DNA from: Purpureocillium takamizusanense | Taxonomy: Eukaryota > Ascomycota > Sordariomycetes > Hypocreales > Ophiocordycipitaceae | DNA length: 64,000 bases | Assembly: GCF_022605165.1 (NCBI RefSeq) | Contig: NC_063076.1 | Span: forward strand, 2,046,001 to 2,110,000 | Reading direction: 5' to 3' | Shown: positions 43,625-54,664 of the stretch, piece after piece | Layout of the letters: each line of letters opens with the position of its first letter | How positions within the stretch are numbered: position 1 is the stretch's first letter | Position numbers and translations under genes: made by a program | The notes under the pieces: model-generated | Database searches by the model: none | What the model saw: the letters and a program-made list of their open reading frames with translations, nothing else | What the model was told of the DNA's origin: nothing

Positions 43625-43945
43625 TGGGTGCAACGTTGGGTGGGATTGACTGGGCCAACTCGGACTACACGACATGCGTTTTACCCAGGAGACATGAGTG
43701 GCCCTTTCATGGAGTTTGGTTGTCATCTCTGCTCACAGTTTAGATGCCTCGAAGTCATTGCTAAAATAAATTTGATCCGCAATATTGCTGCAGCTTTGCC
43801 TGCCGTCACAGATCGAAGGGTCTTCCGAGTCCCCCAGAAACTTTTCTGTAGCACACACTGATTTGCGGGCTCATGGCCAACGGTGTGCAAGCAATCAACT
43901 TCCCGTTGAAGCTGAGCAAAGTCCACTACCGTTCATCGAAGAGCC
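43625..43945. other. Short convergent spacer
   Basis: About 320 bp between the ends of the DUF1772 (+) and chromodomain (-) genes. Nothing beyond 3' flanking sequence was recognised. Confidence 0.6.
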
Positions 43946-44554
43946 TCACTTGCCAACCCCTCCACGCCGCCCCCGGGCCTCGTACTCCTCGATCACGTCC
44001 CAGCATTGCAGCAGGTTTCGTTTCGGCTCCCAGGTATTGTGGCGCGGTGCCCAGCCCTTCCACTGCACCAGATAATAATGCACGTAGGTGTCGGCGTCGA
44101 TGCGATCATCAACAATTTTGTCCACCTCCCACTCGTCGCTGGATGGAGCCTTCTTTGACTGCCCTCTTTGAGGTTTGCGGATGGCAGTGCTCTTGGGCTT
44201 TGGCACTTTGGATTTGGATTGCTTGCGTGTGGAAGCCATTGGAAGTCGTGCAGAGGTCACGCTGGTGGAGCGATTTCGTGTTGAGCGACGAGGGACGACA
44301 GTTGTCTCTCGTCGTTTGCGGCTGCTGACCCTGAAAGCATGCTTCGATTGCTTACTCTCGTGCTCTGACCACTTCTCGCCCTCTGGGCTTCTTTGGCCGT
44401 TTGTTGAGGGGGAACGACCGTCAAAGGCTTTATTGTCTGCACTGTAGTGATCTTGAACCATGTCCGACACAATCACGCTTGGCTCGGGAGAGCTGGTGGT
44501 CGCCGGCTCGAAACTGCGAACGATGGTTTGGATCAAGTCAGAGTCAAAGCTCAT
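43946..44554 (-). CDS. Chromodomain protein, 202 aa
   Basis: A single-exon frame starting MSFDSDLIQTIVRSF. Residues 1-140 are disordered and basic with several SRKRR and STRKQSKSK stretches. A chromodomain occupies about residues 142-197: EWEVDKIVDDRIDADTYVHY, then YLVQWKGWAPRHNTWEP and NLLQCWDVIEEYE. The aromatic-cage positions look present (Tyr/His before YLVQW, the WKGW tryptophan, and the acidic/Trp NTWEP site), so binding of a methylated lysine tail is plausible. There is no chromoshadow domain, so it is not a complete HP1. It is unlike transposon-integrase chromodomains in having no polymerase or integrase near it. A biological role is not assignable. Confidence 0.8.
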   Translation of the reverse strand: MSFDSDLIQTIVRSFEPATTSSPEPSVIVSDMVQDHYSADNKAFDGRSPSTNGQRSPEGEKWSEHESKQSKHAFRVSSRKRRETTVVPRRSTRNRSTSVTSARLPMASTRKQSKSKVPKPKSTAIRKPQRGQSKKAPSSDEWEVDKIVDDRIDADTYVHYYLVQWKGWAPRHNTWEPKRNLLQCWDVIEEYEARGRRGGVGK

Positions 44555-45405
44555 CGAGGATTGGCGGGGAAGTCAGCAATGTACCTTTCGGCCTCATCGC
44601 GATCAACCCTGACCTCACGGCCGATGAAAGCCGAGGTCTTGCCCGGTTTCATCGCCGATTTGACAGAAGAAATACGGCTTGGGAGGAGTTTCGAACGCGG
44701 AAGCTGTACGGCCCAGATGGCGGGAAGGAATCGGCGAACGAGGTGCGATGGGAGGATGTGAAGAGTGCCCTAGGGTTGATGGAGGGTAAATGGTGCACAA
44801 AGTCAGAAGAAAAGGCTTGTGGCGACCGTGCGCGTGGCAGAAGTGTTCGCGGTGAGGTGGTTTACAAGATAAGAGTTTGCTTGCTTGTAGAGGGACACAT
44901 TAGTAGACATACTAAGGGTCATGTGTTCAGCGAGCAGCAGGCGGCAGGAACTGGCACGGATGCCAGCCGGTCGCAACTGCCACAACGAATAGCGGCTTGG
45001 CCTCCGTACTTCAAGATCTCAGATGCTCATAGCCCCCGACCAAGTATTCCAGCTAACGCTCAGCCCAACATCGCTCCTTTCATCAAGACTTTTATCGCCT
45101 GCGATATTACATGGGCTACTTAGCCGATCTACCAAGACAACATGCGTTTCATGCTTGAGCCTCCAGTCGCGATGCCGGGAGCCCCCACCCCGCTGTCCGG
45201 TAGTGTTCTCATGTTTGAGTTTAGAGTACATTTACATGTGTTGTGTTGGCACCTCTCGCAAAGTCCGATGATTTTACACCTCAACCGGTGCCCAGCACGT
45301 TCTGAACGCTCGCCGGAGATGCTTTGCGAGCCGTGGCCCGAGTCTGTCACCAACAGGCTGCCGCCGCCTGTGACGTGGCCCAGGCAATGTGACACTCAAT
45401 TCACA
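44555..45405. other. Spacer between chromodomain and RIC8 genes
   Basis: It contains the promoter of the chromodomain gene and the 3' flank of RIC8, both on the minus strand. A plus-strand frame of 240 codons overlaps the chromodomain gene antisense and continues here, but has no family resemblance. Confidence 0.55.
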
Positions 45406-47026
45406 TCAATCGAGCTCCTCTACTTCATCATCACCCAGCTCCCGATAACGGCCTTCTTGAACGGCCGCCTCGACTGGATTCTGAACGTTGATCCCTGCCC
45501 GCTTCAACCTAAGAGAAAATTAGTCTTTGAGTTGATCAGTCATAGCCCTCCCGTCAGAACATACCGTTCGAAAAGCACAAACAGCCGCTCCGCTTCTCGC
45601 TCCTTCTCCTCTTGGGTCATTTCTGGCCCTTCCACGTGCTTCTCCTTGTCGTGGAATTGCCCCGTTATCGGGTTCACTGTTTTCTGCGCCCCACGTGAGT
45701 CTCCCGTGCTGAACGCCTCCGACGCGGATGCTGGCACGGGCACGTTATTCTGGAAAAGGAACCCGGATGCGAAGCCATAACCGACGTTTTCGACGAATTT
45801 GGACGCGTCCCTGCTTGAAAGGTCAAAGAGGAGGTGAGAGATGGCCTCGCGAAGCGCCGGCGCCATTGGGTTTGTCGAGTTCGTGAGCAGCTTGGCCGAC
45901 AGCGTTTCGCCACGGCCAAGTACAGCTTCTCGATCCTTTGCTGTCGGAAGAAGGCTGTCCCGCAAGTATTGCTGCACGGGGTCTGGCGCGCCACCGTATA
46001 TTTTGCTGATCAAGCTGACCAGAGGTGTTACCACCGTTTCGAGCTCGCTGTCTGGGTAAGACCTTATCGACCCGTCCAGCAGAGCCACCAGCCTGGCACA
46101 CACTCTGGTCGGCTCCGTCTTTGGGTACAGTGCTGTTTGACTCTTGTCGGCTTTTAGGTCGAGATTGAGCAGGGCGTTGACTAGGGGTCCGAAGGGCGGC
46201 TCAAGCTGCTTCTCCTTTGGTACATCTCGTTTCCACAAAAGCGCCACAATGTGAGGGACGGCCGAAGTGAAAAGGGACGCCTTTTCCTTGCAAAAGTGAG
46301 ACACGTTGAACATGAGCTTCAAGGTCTCTCCAAGGGCCATTTCCTCCATTGAATCAATCTTAGTTTTCGGCTTGTTTGATAAGACTTTGACGTGGCGGTT
46401 CAGATTGTCGATGATGCTGTCGGCAAGGCCGTGCTGCTCGATGAGGTCGACAAGGCTCAGTTTCGTGCCGTACGTAGCAAGAAAAAGGACTCGAGATACG
46501 AGAAACTCATTGTCCCAGTTGTCTACTTTGAGTTCCTTGCAGGCTCTTTCGGCGAAACCCTGCTCCACAAAGATCTGCCTCGTCTCGGGCTTCAGAAGCA
46601 TGGCGTTGGCCAAGACCCTCAGAGCCGCTTTGGAGGTACTTGTTGACGGGCTATAGAACGCGTGCTTGAGGAGCATTGTGATTCCCTGCTCGGTATCAGC
46701 TTCTTGCGTGCCCACGATCGGGTTGCATCACGGACATGCTGGGTGAAGATGGGATCGGCGTCCCGGGGGTCGCGACCGTATATTTTCAGCTGCTCGAGTG
46801 CCTCGTCGCGTTCTGGGCGGCGAGTTCTGTCAGCTTGAGCGCCAGCCGGGGCGCTGAGATGAGGCCGAACCTGGCGGAAGCAACGTGATGCTGTCAAGAT
46901 CCTCCGTGAGCTTATTCACGAGCTCCTTTACGGCTTTGAGCTTTGCTGCGATTGGTCAGACCAGACAGAACTGCTTCCCGTGAGGAGGGAACACCAACCC
47001 GGTCCTGACGTTGCTTGGCCTGCCAT
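45406..47026 (-). CDS. ric8: RIC8/synembryn, G-alpha chaperone and exchange factor, 467 aa, five exons
   Basis: Exons (minus strand) 47026-46999, 46945-46871, 46812-46736, 46685-45565 and 45508-45406. The start reads MAGQATSGPAKLKAVKELV. Family landmarks: ERDEALEQLKIYGRDPRDAD, GITMLLKHAF, SKAALRVLANAMLLKPETR, DNEFLVSRVLFLATYGTKL, EMALGETLKLMFNVSHFCKE, and a C-terminal MTQEEKEREAERLFVLFERL. These form the armadillo-like helical fold of RIC8, which folds and activates heterotrimeric G-alpha subunits; in fungi it affects growth, conidiation and pathogenicity-related signalling. The fourth intron of 50 nt (donor GTCCGT, acceptor GAGCAG) is short with a weak donor, but is required to join FTQH to GITML. 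The four early exons are all under 80 nt. Length agrees with fungal RIC8. Confidence 0.92.
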
Positions 47027-49423
47027 GGTAGCCCCGATGAGACAGATGGCCACGTCGGTTGTCAGTACGGGTAGGCACGTAGGCACGTTGTCGAGAAGCC
47101 GTATGCGGCTTGTTGGGCAATTTAGATTATGGAACACGGGGTTGATGAGGATGATGGATGGGGTAGCAGGCCCCACGGCAAAATACCACCACCTCCACGG
47201 CGGTCAGAACAAACGAGACGGCGACACAGTCACGAAAGGGAAGAATATAATGTGCTTTTGGCTCTGATGAAAAAAAAAAAAAAAAAAAGTGTGTCGCAGA
47301 CAGGCAATCGAATGATGCAGCAAGTAAATGGACGGATTCAAGAAGACGTCGGTCCTTTTTTTCTTTTCTGTTTGGCTGAAGGTTTGATGAGTGAATGGCG
47401 GCGCCCTCTGGGAGGGAGGGGCGGGTGATGACGGCGGCCCAAAAAGCAACCGCTCGCCGGGCTGGGCTGAGTGTGTACTGTATTTACTGCCTCTCAGGCG
47501 ACTGCAACAACCTCGGGCTCATTTTAGTGCCTTAGCTTCCGGCCATTAGCACACTGAGACAAGGCCCTTTCCGCCCCGGAAGCTGCTGCAAGCATGGCGC
47601 GTGAGCGAGCAGCTGCGCCGAGTGCCTGAAACGATTGGCCACGGGCTTGCAGCTTGGGGTGCAAAGAAATGCGGTTTCTGCGACAGACACGCATCCGATC
47701 TGCCATTCATGTGCCTTTACGCCGCCGCCCTGCCCTGCCTTGCGCTCCAGAGCGCGTCTCGGGTGGGTGGGCGTGGATCAAGGACGTGACCTCGCACGGG
47801 ACTTTCATTTTTGCACACACTGTACTTCGTACTTCGTGCAGCGCAGTTACGCTGGCTGGATTTGGCTCGTCGCTGGATACCACCTACCTGCCCGGCCCAT
47901 CCATGGGCGAGATGGCTGGCCAGTTGCACGTAGAGAATCCGAGTGCACTGTCTCACGCCAAAGAACCCAGTCAATGCCCAAGGTCAGGTTTGCCCTGATC
48001 CGAGGCAGCCCACAGGCCACAAGTGGTACGCATACCCCGTTGTAGATCGAGTGCTGAGGCGAGGGCCGTCGCGGGATGGATGTAGTGATGACGATGATGA
48101 TGATGAATGACCAAGGCCTCTCATGGCAATTTTTGGCATCGACGAGCACCTACATGTTCAACAAGGTCTCAAGCCGTACAGAAGATGCTGGGCATGGCAT
48201 GCAGGAAAAGAGCTTCATACTTTGTAACTGCTGAGATACACTCATATCCTCGGCGCACCTACCTATACTGTACTACCTACCGCAGCTGAAAGTAAGCACG
48301 GCACTTCCGCGCCAGACACCACCAAGCGCGTGGGTCATCTCGACTCCGGAGCATCGCCCGCCACATTCAATGTCAGAAGCGACGTCCAGCTGTACCGACG
48401 AATGCAGCGAGGCTTAGCATGATGAAGATAGGGACCGTGGGTAAGTTGAGAAGTACTGAGGTCGGCGCCTAGAGATGACCGCCTTGTTAGCGGTCTGCCG
48501 GGCCCTTCGCAATGGAACACCACGCCAGCCGAGCCAGCAAGCAGGCAGGCAGGCAGATAGCAAAGACCTTTGCAAGCTGAATCCTGCATGGCGAACACCC
48601 CCCCTTTGTAACATGATGCCGTCCCATCCTGCTCTCTTTGGCGCTGGCTGCAGACAAGACTCGGCCGTCGTGGCCTCCACGCTCCCGCCGTCATTCATCA
48701 AACGCAACAGAAGCTGCTCCCAGCCACACGCAACACGTTGTCGGGTCCTCAAGCGGGCATGCATTCATGCATCTAGGTAGTTATGCACGAACCAATTCTG
48801 TCTGCCCGCTGATGATGCGCCAGGCGCGGTGGCATCAGGCTCTCCACTCCCCTGACTTTGAGCGCCGGGGCGGCTGGGGATGGAGAGGTGGGTGAGGTGG
48901 CTCACGCGGGGGCAAACAGGCTACAGCCACCGCCACAGCCAGTGCCCGGGAGCGGAGCCCACCAGTCCCAGCCCCAGTCGAGCTCGCCCGCGCTACCATC
49001 CTGGATGGTAGCAGTGGAGGAGGATCACGCTCCCCCCCCTAGGCGGGCGCCGTGCGGGACCTTGCTTAACGCGTCTCGTGTGAGCGTGGTCGCGTTTAGT
49101 GGAAAAAAGACGTGAACCGCACCTGGGCATGCACACGGCAGGGAGGCCAGCCACACTTGACTACACGGTTCCTCATCCTCCATCGTCTCTTCAGCATCCC
49201 ACCTCTTCTGCTTCAGCGTCACCTTGTTGCATTTGGGTCTTTCTCCCGCTGTGTGTCTGTCGAGTTCATATTTCTCGTCCCCCAGTTGTGGTCTTTTCTC
49301 GTTTCTGCGTGGCTCAACGCGTCGCTGCTGCTGGATGCATGCATGGTCGGGCTCTGTAACGTCGCTGGCCGCACCTCCGCTCTCTAGATCGCCAGCCTGC
49401 TGCCTGCTTTCCTCCCAGCAGCC
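47027..49423. other. Divergent intergenic region, RIC8 / RIF1
   Basis: A 2.4-kb head-to-head spacer. It contains a run of 19 A at 47270-47288, GTACTTCGTACTTCGTGC near 47822, a GAT-rich stretch near 48090-48110 and a long C/T-rich leader before the RIF1 start. Open frames are short and family-free on both strands. Confidence 0.5.
47270..47288 (+). repeat. Poly(A) run, 19 nt
   Basis: An uninterrupted homopolymer in the RIC8-RIF1 spacer. Such a tract can exclude nucleosomes near promoters; it could also be a relic of a retroposed poly(A) tail, but no retrotransposed body is visible upstream. Confidence 0.9.
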
Positions 49424-52400
49424 ATGGCATCTACAGTAGCCTCGGCCACCCCTTCCGACGTTACCATCAACATCTTCAAGTCTCTGCCGACGAGACCCCC
49501 GACGCCTCCCCGAGAGCCGCCAGTCCCCGACCCCGACGTCTCCCTTCGATCCGTCATCCTCTCCCGCTCTCAGGCCTTCGACCCGCGCCGGAGCCTCCAG
49601 ACACCACCCAACGCCCACTCCCCGTCTTCGCCCGTCCCGACAGGCTCCTTTCCGAGCTCGAGTAAGACGCGCAAGAAGGTGGAGTGGTCCAGCCGCACCG
49701 AGTACAAGGACCCTCCTGACTATCGCCCTGGCGTTCGATCGTCTCCCGCCTCGGCACCTTCCTCAGCTTCTTCAAAGCCCATCAAGGGCATCCTGAAGCG
49801 GTCATCTTCTCCGACACACCTAGTCTCGTCTCTAGGAAGCCAACTGGATGACTCGACTGCCCAGCTGAATATCGTCGAGATGCTCGAGTCAGCCGTCCGG
49901 CAACTCGCCGGTTCCGATCGCGACTCCAAGCTGGACGCCTACATGATGCTTGCTCGCGCGTTGAAAACGTCCAGCAATCTGCCCGATCGGGTTGCTTTGC
50001 AGGATAAGATGAGCCTCTTCACTCAGTTCATAGAACGGGACATCACATCGAGAAGCGACAACGGCAACCTCGACTCATCCCTGATCAACCACGCTCTCAG
50101 CCTTCTTGCCACATTCCTCAACTTCCAAGCCATAGCTTCATCCATCGCCTCAGACTTTGGAATCTTCATGATTGACCATGCTATTCGGAGCTTTGAGGAC
50201 CCCTCGGTACCCAAGGACGTTGTCCGCCATTTGATGCAGGTGGTCGCTCTGCAGAGTTTCTCGGCCAAGGTTCTTACTTCAGATAGGGTTGGACGGCTCG
50301 TGGCAGCCTTGCACAATCTTGAAGGCCACCTCAAGGGGAAAAGCATCGTCATGAGCAGAATATGGATTTACAAGCGGCTCGTCCAGCAGTCCCGCGCTCA
50401 CATGGTGGCGCACTCTGACTGGCTCAAAGATCTGTTTACTGACATGCTCAGCTCTATCAAAGAGATCCGAGCACAAGCAATTAGTTTGGGGACAACCTCC
50501 GGCTTTCCGCTTCGATCTGACAAAGCCCTTTCACGCAAGGTCGCCGAGATCTTCAAGGCCGTCAACGACGACGAAACGTACATTGACTTCTACATCAAGA
50601 GGCTACAAGCCATGCTCAAAGACAAGCAAGTGAGCTCCGCGGTGCCTCAGATCTGGAGCGTCATAATTCTCTTTTTGCGTTGCCCTCTGGACCGGTGGCA
50701 GTACTACGGCCCGTGGCTGACGCTCGTTCAAACGGCTTTTAATTTGCCTGACGTAACCACCAAACAAGAGGCAAACAATGCGTGGAATCGCTACGTCTAT
50801 CTTTCACTTGTTGACAGCAAGCTCCCGAGGAAATCCATCAGCATACTCTGCCAGCCCTTATTGAGCCAGCTCAAAAGAAAAGCTAGCGCAAAGCAGCAAG
50901 AACTTCGAAGAATAGTTATGGGTGGAGTGTGCAGCCTGTACTACTTCGCATTCGCTCAGAGCGACGACAAATACCCCACTGACGTTGTCTGGGACGCTGC
51001 TGTGCAGCCCGTTATTGCCCAACTCACTATTCTGGACGGCAATCCTGATGCTCCCACAGATTCCCCCTTGCAGGCAGCTCGGATACTGGTCGGATTGCTT
51101 GATGTGTCCACGCCACGGCCGCCGCGCAGCCTCGACCGGATCATGGATCCAACGCCGCTCAAGCCTGAGGACCTCCTCCCGCTCGACTCCAAATGGGTCA
51201 GGAGGAATTGCGACAAGGTATTGCAAGCCGCCGGACCCATTCTGGAGAAAAAGTTCTTGGACCTTGCCAACAAGGAGAGTTTGGTATATAGGCTGTGGCA
51301 AGCATTGGTCAAGACTGTGGCCGCAGCATCAGCCAAGGACATCAAGGTATCCGACGAGACAACGAAATTCTTTGCTTGTAGCTTCAGTCTACTGTCCAAA
51401 GTCTGGACTACTGGAACAACAGGTGACGATGCCGCTCACAGCACCAAGTTTCTCTCCAGCTCGAAGCACTACGTCCAGCTATTTGTCGAGGGACTCGGCG
51501 TGCTGCCGTTTACGGAGAAGAAGCTCACCATGTGCAACGACAACAACTTTGAACCAGCCGCGACCCCATCACAACGATTCGACAAGGTTGAAAAAGCCCA
51601 AGGAGTTGTTCGAATACCCTTGCACCACTTGTTCGTCATGCTATGCTCGGTTCCTCCTGGCTGCAGCGACAATGCGGACCTGGCAGAAGTGTTCCAGGAG
51701 ATTTTTGAGCCATTCTTCGCCGGCAAGAGCGTCAAGGCACGTGCTGACCTTGCGCGGGAACTCGTGCAATTGCTACCGCGAAATACACTCTCGCCCTTTG
51801 GGCCGTGGCTGTTGGCGGCAGACAAAGTGAAGCCGTCTTTGGACAAGGCCATGCCGCCGTCTGGCTCCGCTGTGCCTAGCAGTGAGAAGTTTCTCGGTCC
51901 GGAATATCGAGAGATCGTATCCCTCCTCGAGCGCGGTCTCTTGTGTCACCCGAACTTGCCTACTGCGCACTGGCAGACACTGTTCGGCCTCTTGTCTGCG
52001 AATGTCGTTCGTGACTTCGGTGACGCTGGTCGCGCTGTTGTCCTCGTTGAGCCCCTTGCCAAAGCACTTCTCGAAAATGCAATGCCAGACCGCTTATCCA
52101 CGTCAATTTCACGGACGTGCGTCACAGCGATGCTGTTTGATGCTGCAAAGGTGCCGCGCGATCGACAAGCCTTGGACACCGCTCGGCTCCGGCTTTGGGG
52201 GGCTCCTCCAACATTGGGCAAAGCTGCTTCCCCCGACCCCTTCGATTATCTTTACAAACTCGGCAACGCCACTCTTGTTTCCCTGTACGACACTTATGGG
52301 GAGCTTGAGACGACGACTGACACGGATGCTCTGCTCGAAGCTGTTGGCAAGTTCCTGGATCGGTGTGTTTCAATTTCGACAGCAATCAAGATGATGTCTC

Positions 52401-54664
52401 GAATGCAGGCCGGTCTCTGCCCCTGGCTTCAAGATGAGAAGGCTCATGTTCGGTCACATGAGGAGTCTTCCAGTTTGAAGACGGTAGGAGCCTCCCCCAA
52501 ACCATCATCAGATGCTGTTGCTGAGACATGGCAGTTGAACCAGATTTGGGATCGACTATGCATTGAATTGACTGCGTATGGGCGTCTTGAGAAGAAGGAT
52601 TTTGATCTAGTGGAGCCACTGCTCGTGTCTGCGTTCAAAAGCAATCACCCGTTTGTCGTCAGCCGAGCAGCTGATGTCTGGAATGCTGTGGTGAAGGATG
52701 AGGAGAAGGTCGAGTGCTCGGACAGTCTCATGTCCATCGTCTCCTCCCTCCGGTCGAGAGTTAACCTCGTCATACCTGGGGCTGATGTCCCAAGCGGCGA
52801 CTTTGGCGCACAAGCGTCTTCTTTCGTTGATCTCCCGCAGCACGAAAGCCCTGTGGTTCTTTCTTCGTCATCGACGCGACACAACTCGAGACAGGCTGCT
52901 TCTCCGGCAGCATTGGTGTCCAAGCGGCCTCTGACAAGAAAGCGCCGCTCCGAGATTGCGTCGGAACTGCTTGAAAAGCCGGCCAAGAGGGTGAGCACAT
53001 CACGACTTCGCCACGACAATTCTCAGATTCACTTTGCGACCATTGTACCTTCTCTTCCAGCCCAAGAAGAGTCACAGCATCTGACAGAGCGCCAAAAGGA
53101 GGTTCGTCAGAGGCAGCAGGAAAACGCAGCCATATATCCTGGCGTGCACTCGAGTCCTGACCCCGGTTCTGCCGCGGTCGATCCCGCGACAACGGATAAG
53201 GCAGACGCTCCCGATCAAGACCTCCCGAAAGAGAGCACGCCAAAGCGAAACATGTCCTTTGATGAGATGATCAGCTCGACGCCAACCCCCAGACGAGGGC
53301 AGATACTTCCCATGGATGACATGAACGATCCTCCTTCGTCTCCCCCTCTTCCACGACCATATCCTCTGCTGTCGGAAATACAGTCGAGGTCCAGAGCTAA
53401 TAGCTCCCTGGAGGATTGGCAGTTTTCCTCCCCAACAGGGTCTCCAACAGCGAACTTCCAAGCGCACGCGCAGGAAATGAAGCCCGCGGAGACAATTCCG
53501 CAACCCCGGAGCCGTCGGACTGGTCGGAGACGCTCCGCCAGGTCGCGAGGCTCAGGCAAAGTCATTCCCTCCAGCATCCCGGATGATGATCTCAGTGCCG
53601 ACGGGAGCCAAGGGGTTTCGGAGTCCCCAAGCAAGGCTGCTAACCCGCCCAGCACACCTCCACAACGGCATTTAGAACATGCTGTCCCAAGCCAGGTTCA
53701 GGAGACACCAAAGTCTGAAGATGACGAGTTTGTGGACGCCCGAAGTAGCCCTAAGAGGTCTTCCCCTCCCCACAGGCTTGAACCAACAGCACTTGATGCC
53801 GGCAACGATGTTTCTTTTGCCCTGAGCGAAGGCGATGAGAGCCAGATGATGAACCTCGTTGTCGAACTGGAGGCTCGGCGCTACGGTCTGCCAGGACCCA
53901 AGGGCAACGGCCGCCGCAGGAGAAGCAGTGCCAAGCAATTGCCTGCCAACCGGTGCATCGCAGTCCACGCCGATTCGCCATCTCCCCAAGGTCCTATGAC
54001 GCGCAGCGAGTCTAGAAAGCTGGCATCCCGCGTTGCGGAGGCAATCCCAGACGAATCTAGGGAATCTGATGGTGGGTTGAAAAGGAAGCGGAAGCGCAGT
54101 CCCCGAAATGCTGGGAGCCGGAGTAAGAGACGGCGATCGCGGGAGGTCGAAGACGAGCGCACGGGACCGGAACAAGTCGCATCCAACTCGGAGATGCGCG
54201 CAAAGGAGAGCGAAGAGCAGCAAGGTCCTACTGTGGGGACGAGACGCACCTCACGCCGTAGGGCGCGTCGAGAATCCCCGTCGTACAGTGTACAGGAGAC
54301 GAAGCCGACAACCACTAGACAGGACAACGAGGCGCCCGATGGCGGAGACACGGATGAGGAACTCATGTCGCAGCTGGTTTCGGAATCGTTCGCTGCTTCG
54401 GTTTCACGCGACGAGCCGGAGCAGGAGGAGGGGGCACAAGTTGGGCCGAAGACGTTGACAAGCAAGCTCAGCGCGGAATCACGCGAGGAGCATGAGGAAG
54501 GTGGTGACAAGACCAAGGCGATCATGGAGACATTGCGGAGTGGTTTAGAGAAGCTCCGCACCGCAAAGCTGGACCGCGACTCAGTTTACGAAGTGGAGGA
54601 CATGTTGATGGACTTCAAGAGGGAGCTCTTTGAGGCGGAGAAGAGGGGCCGGGAGAAGAAGTAA
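49424..54664 (+). CDS. rif1: RIF1-like telomere-length/replication-timing regulator, 1746 aa
   Basis: A single-exon frame, the largest in the window. Residues 1-130 are Pro/Ser-rich and contain PP1-docking motifs: an RVxF-type KVEW (85-88) and a SILK-type GILK (122-125). From about 140 to 1010 there is a long helical HEAT-type region, the conserved Rif1 N-terminal domain (for example LNIVEMLESAVRQLAGSDRD near its start, then ARALKTSSNLPDRVALQDKM). Beyond about 1020 the chain is disordered, with many Ser-Pro/Thr-Pro sites and basic clusters (RSGRRRS-like, KRKRKRSP, SRSKRRRSR), ending in a short helical tail rich in Lys/Glu. RIF1 recruits PP1 to oppose DDK phosphorylation of MCM, setting late replication timing, and acts at telomeres and breaks. 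The absence of introns over 5.2 kb is notable. Confidence 0.9.
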   Translation: MASTVASATPSDVTINIFKSLPTRPPTPPREPPVPDPDVSLRSVILSRSQAFDPRRSLQTPPNAHSPSSPVPTGSFPSSSKTRKKVEWSSRTEYKDPPDYRPGVRSSPASAPSSASSKPIKGILKRSSSPTHLVSSLGSQLDDSTAQLNIVEMLESAVRQLAGSDRDSKLDAYMMLARALKTSSNLPDRVALQDKMSLFTQFIERDITSRSDNGNLDSSLINHALSLLATFLNFQAIASSIASDFGIFMIDHAIRSFEDPSVPKDVVRHLMQVVALQSFSAKVLTSDRVGRLVAALHNLEGHLKGKSIVMSRIWIYKRLVQQSRAHMVAHSDWLKDLFTDMLSSIKEIRAQAISLGTTSGFPLRSDKALSRKVAEIFKAVNDDETYIDFYIKRLQAMLKDKQVSSAVPQIWSVIILFLRCPLDRWQYYGPWLTLVQTAFNLPDVTTKQEANNAWNRYVYLSLVDSKLPRKSISILCQPLLSQLKRKASAKQQELRRIVMGGVCSLYYFAFAQSDDKYPTDVVWDAAVQPVIAQLTILDGNPDAPTDSPLQAARILVGLLDVSTPRPPRSLDRIMDPTPLKPEDLLPLDSKWVRRNCDKVLQAAGPILEKKFLDLANKESLVYRLWQALVKTVAAASAKDIKVSDETTKFFACSFSLLSKVWTTGTTGDDAAHSTKFLSSSKHYVQLFVEGLGVLPFTEKKLTMCNDNNFEPAATPSQRFDKVEKAQGVVRIPLHHLFVMLCSVPPGCSDNADLAEVFQEIFEPFFAGKSVKARADLARELVQLLPRNTLSPFGPWLLAADKVKPSLDKAMPPSGSAVPSSEKFLGPEYREIVSLLERGLLCHPNLPTAHWQTLFGLLSANVVRDFGDAGRAVVLVEPLAKALLENAMPDRLSTSISRTCVTAMLFDAAKVPRDRQALDTARLRLWGAPPTLGKAASPDPFDYLYKLGNATLVSLYDTYGELETTTDTDALLEAVGKFLDRCVSISTAIKMMSRMQAGLCPWLQDEKAHVRSHEESSSLKTVGASPKPSSDAVAETWQLNQIWDRLCIELTAYGRLEKKDFDLVEPLLVSAFKSNHPFVVSRAADVWNAVVKDEEKVECSDSLMSIVSSLRSRVNLVIPGADVPSGDFGAQASSFVDLPQHESPVVLSSSSTRHNSRQAASPAALVSKRPLTRKRRSEIASELLEKPAKRVSTSRLRHDNSQIHFATIVPSLPAQEESQHLTERQKEVRQRQQENAAIYPGVHSSPDPGSAAVDPATTDKADAPDQDLPKESTPKRNMSFDEMISSTPTPRRGQILPMDDMNDPPSSPPLPRPYPLLSEIQSRSRANSSLEDWQFSSPTGSPTANFQAHAQEMKPAETIPQPRSRRTGRRRSARSRGSGKVIPSSIPDDDLSADGSQGVSESPSKAANPPSTPPQRHLEHAVPSQVQETPKSEDDEFVDARSSPKRSSPPHRLEPTALDAGNDVSFALSEGDESQMMNLVVELEARRYGLPGPKGNGRRRRSSAKQLPANRCIAVHADSPSPQGPMTRSESRKLASRVAEAIPDESRESDGGLKRKRKRSPRNAGSRSKRRRSREVEDERTGPEQVASNSEMRAKESEEQQGPTVGTRRTSRRRARRESPSYSVQETKPTTTRQDNEAPDGGDTDEELMSQLVSESFAASVSRDEPEQEEGAQVGPKTLTSKLSAESREEHEEGGDKTKAIMETLRSGLEKLRTAKLDRDSVYEVEDMLMDFKRELFEAEKRGREKK

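Noticed and set aside
44401..45123. 240-codon plus-strand frame opposite the chromodomain gene
   Set aside because: Antisense shadow of the chromodomain gene with a non-protein-like extension.
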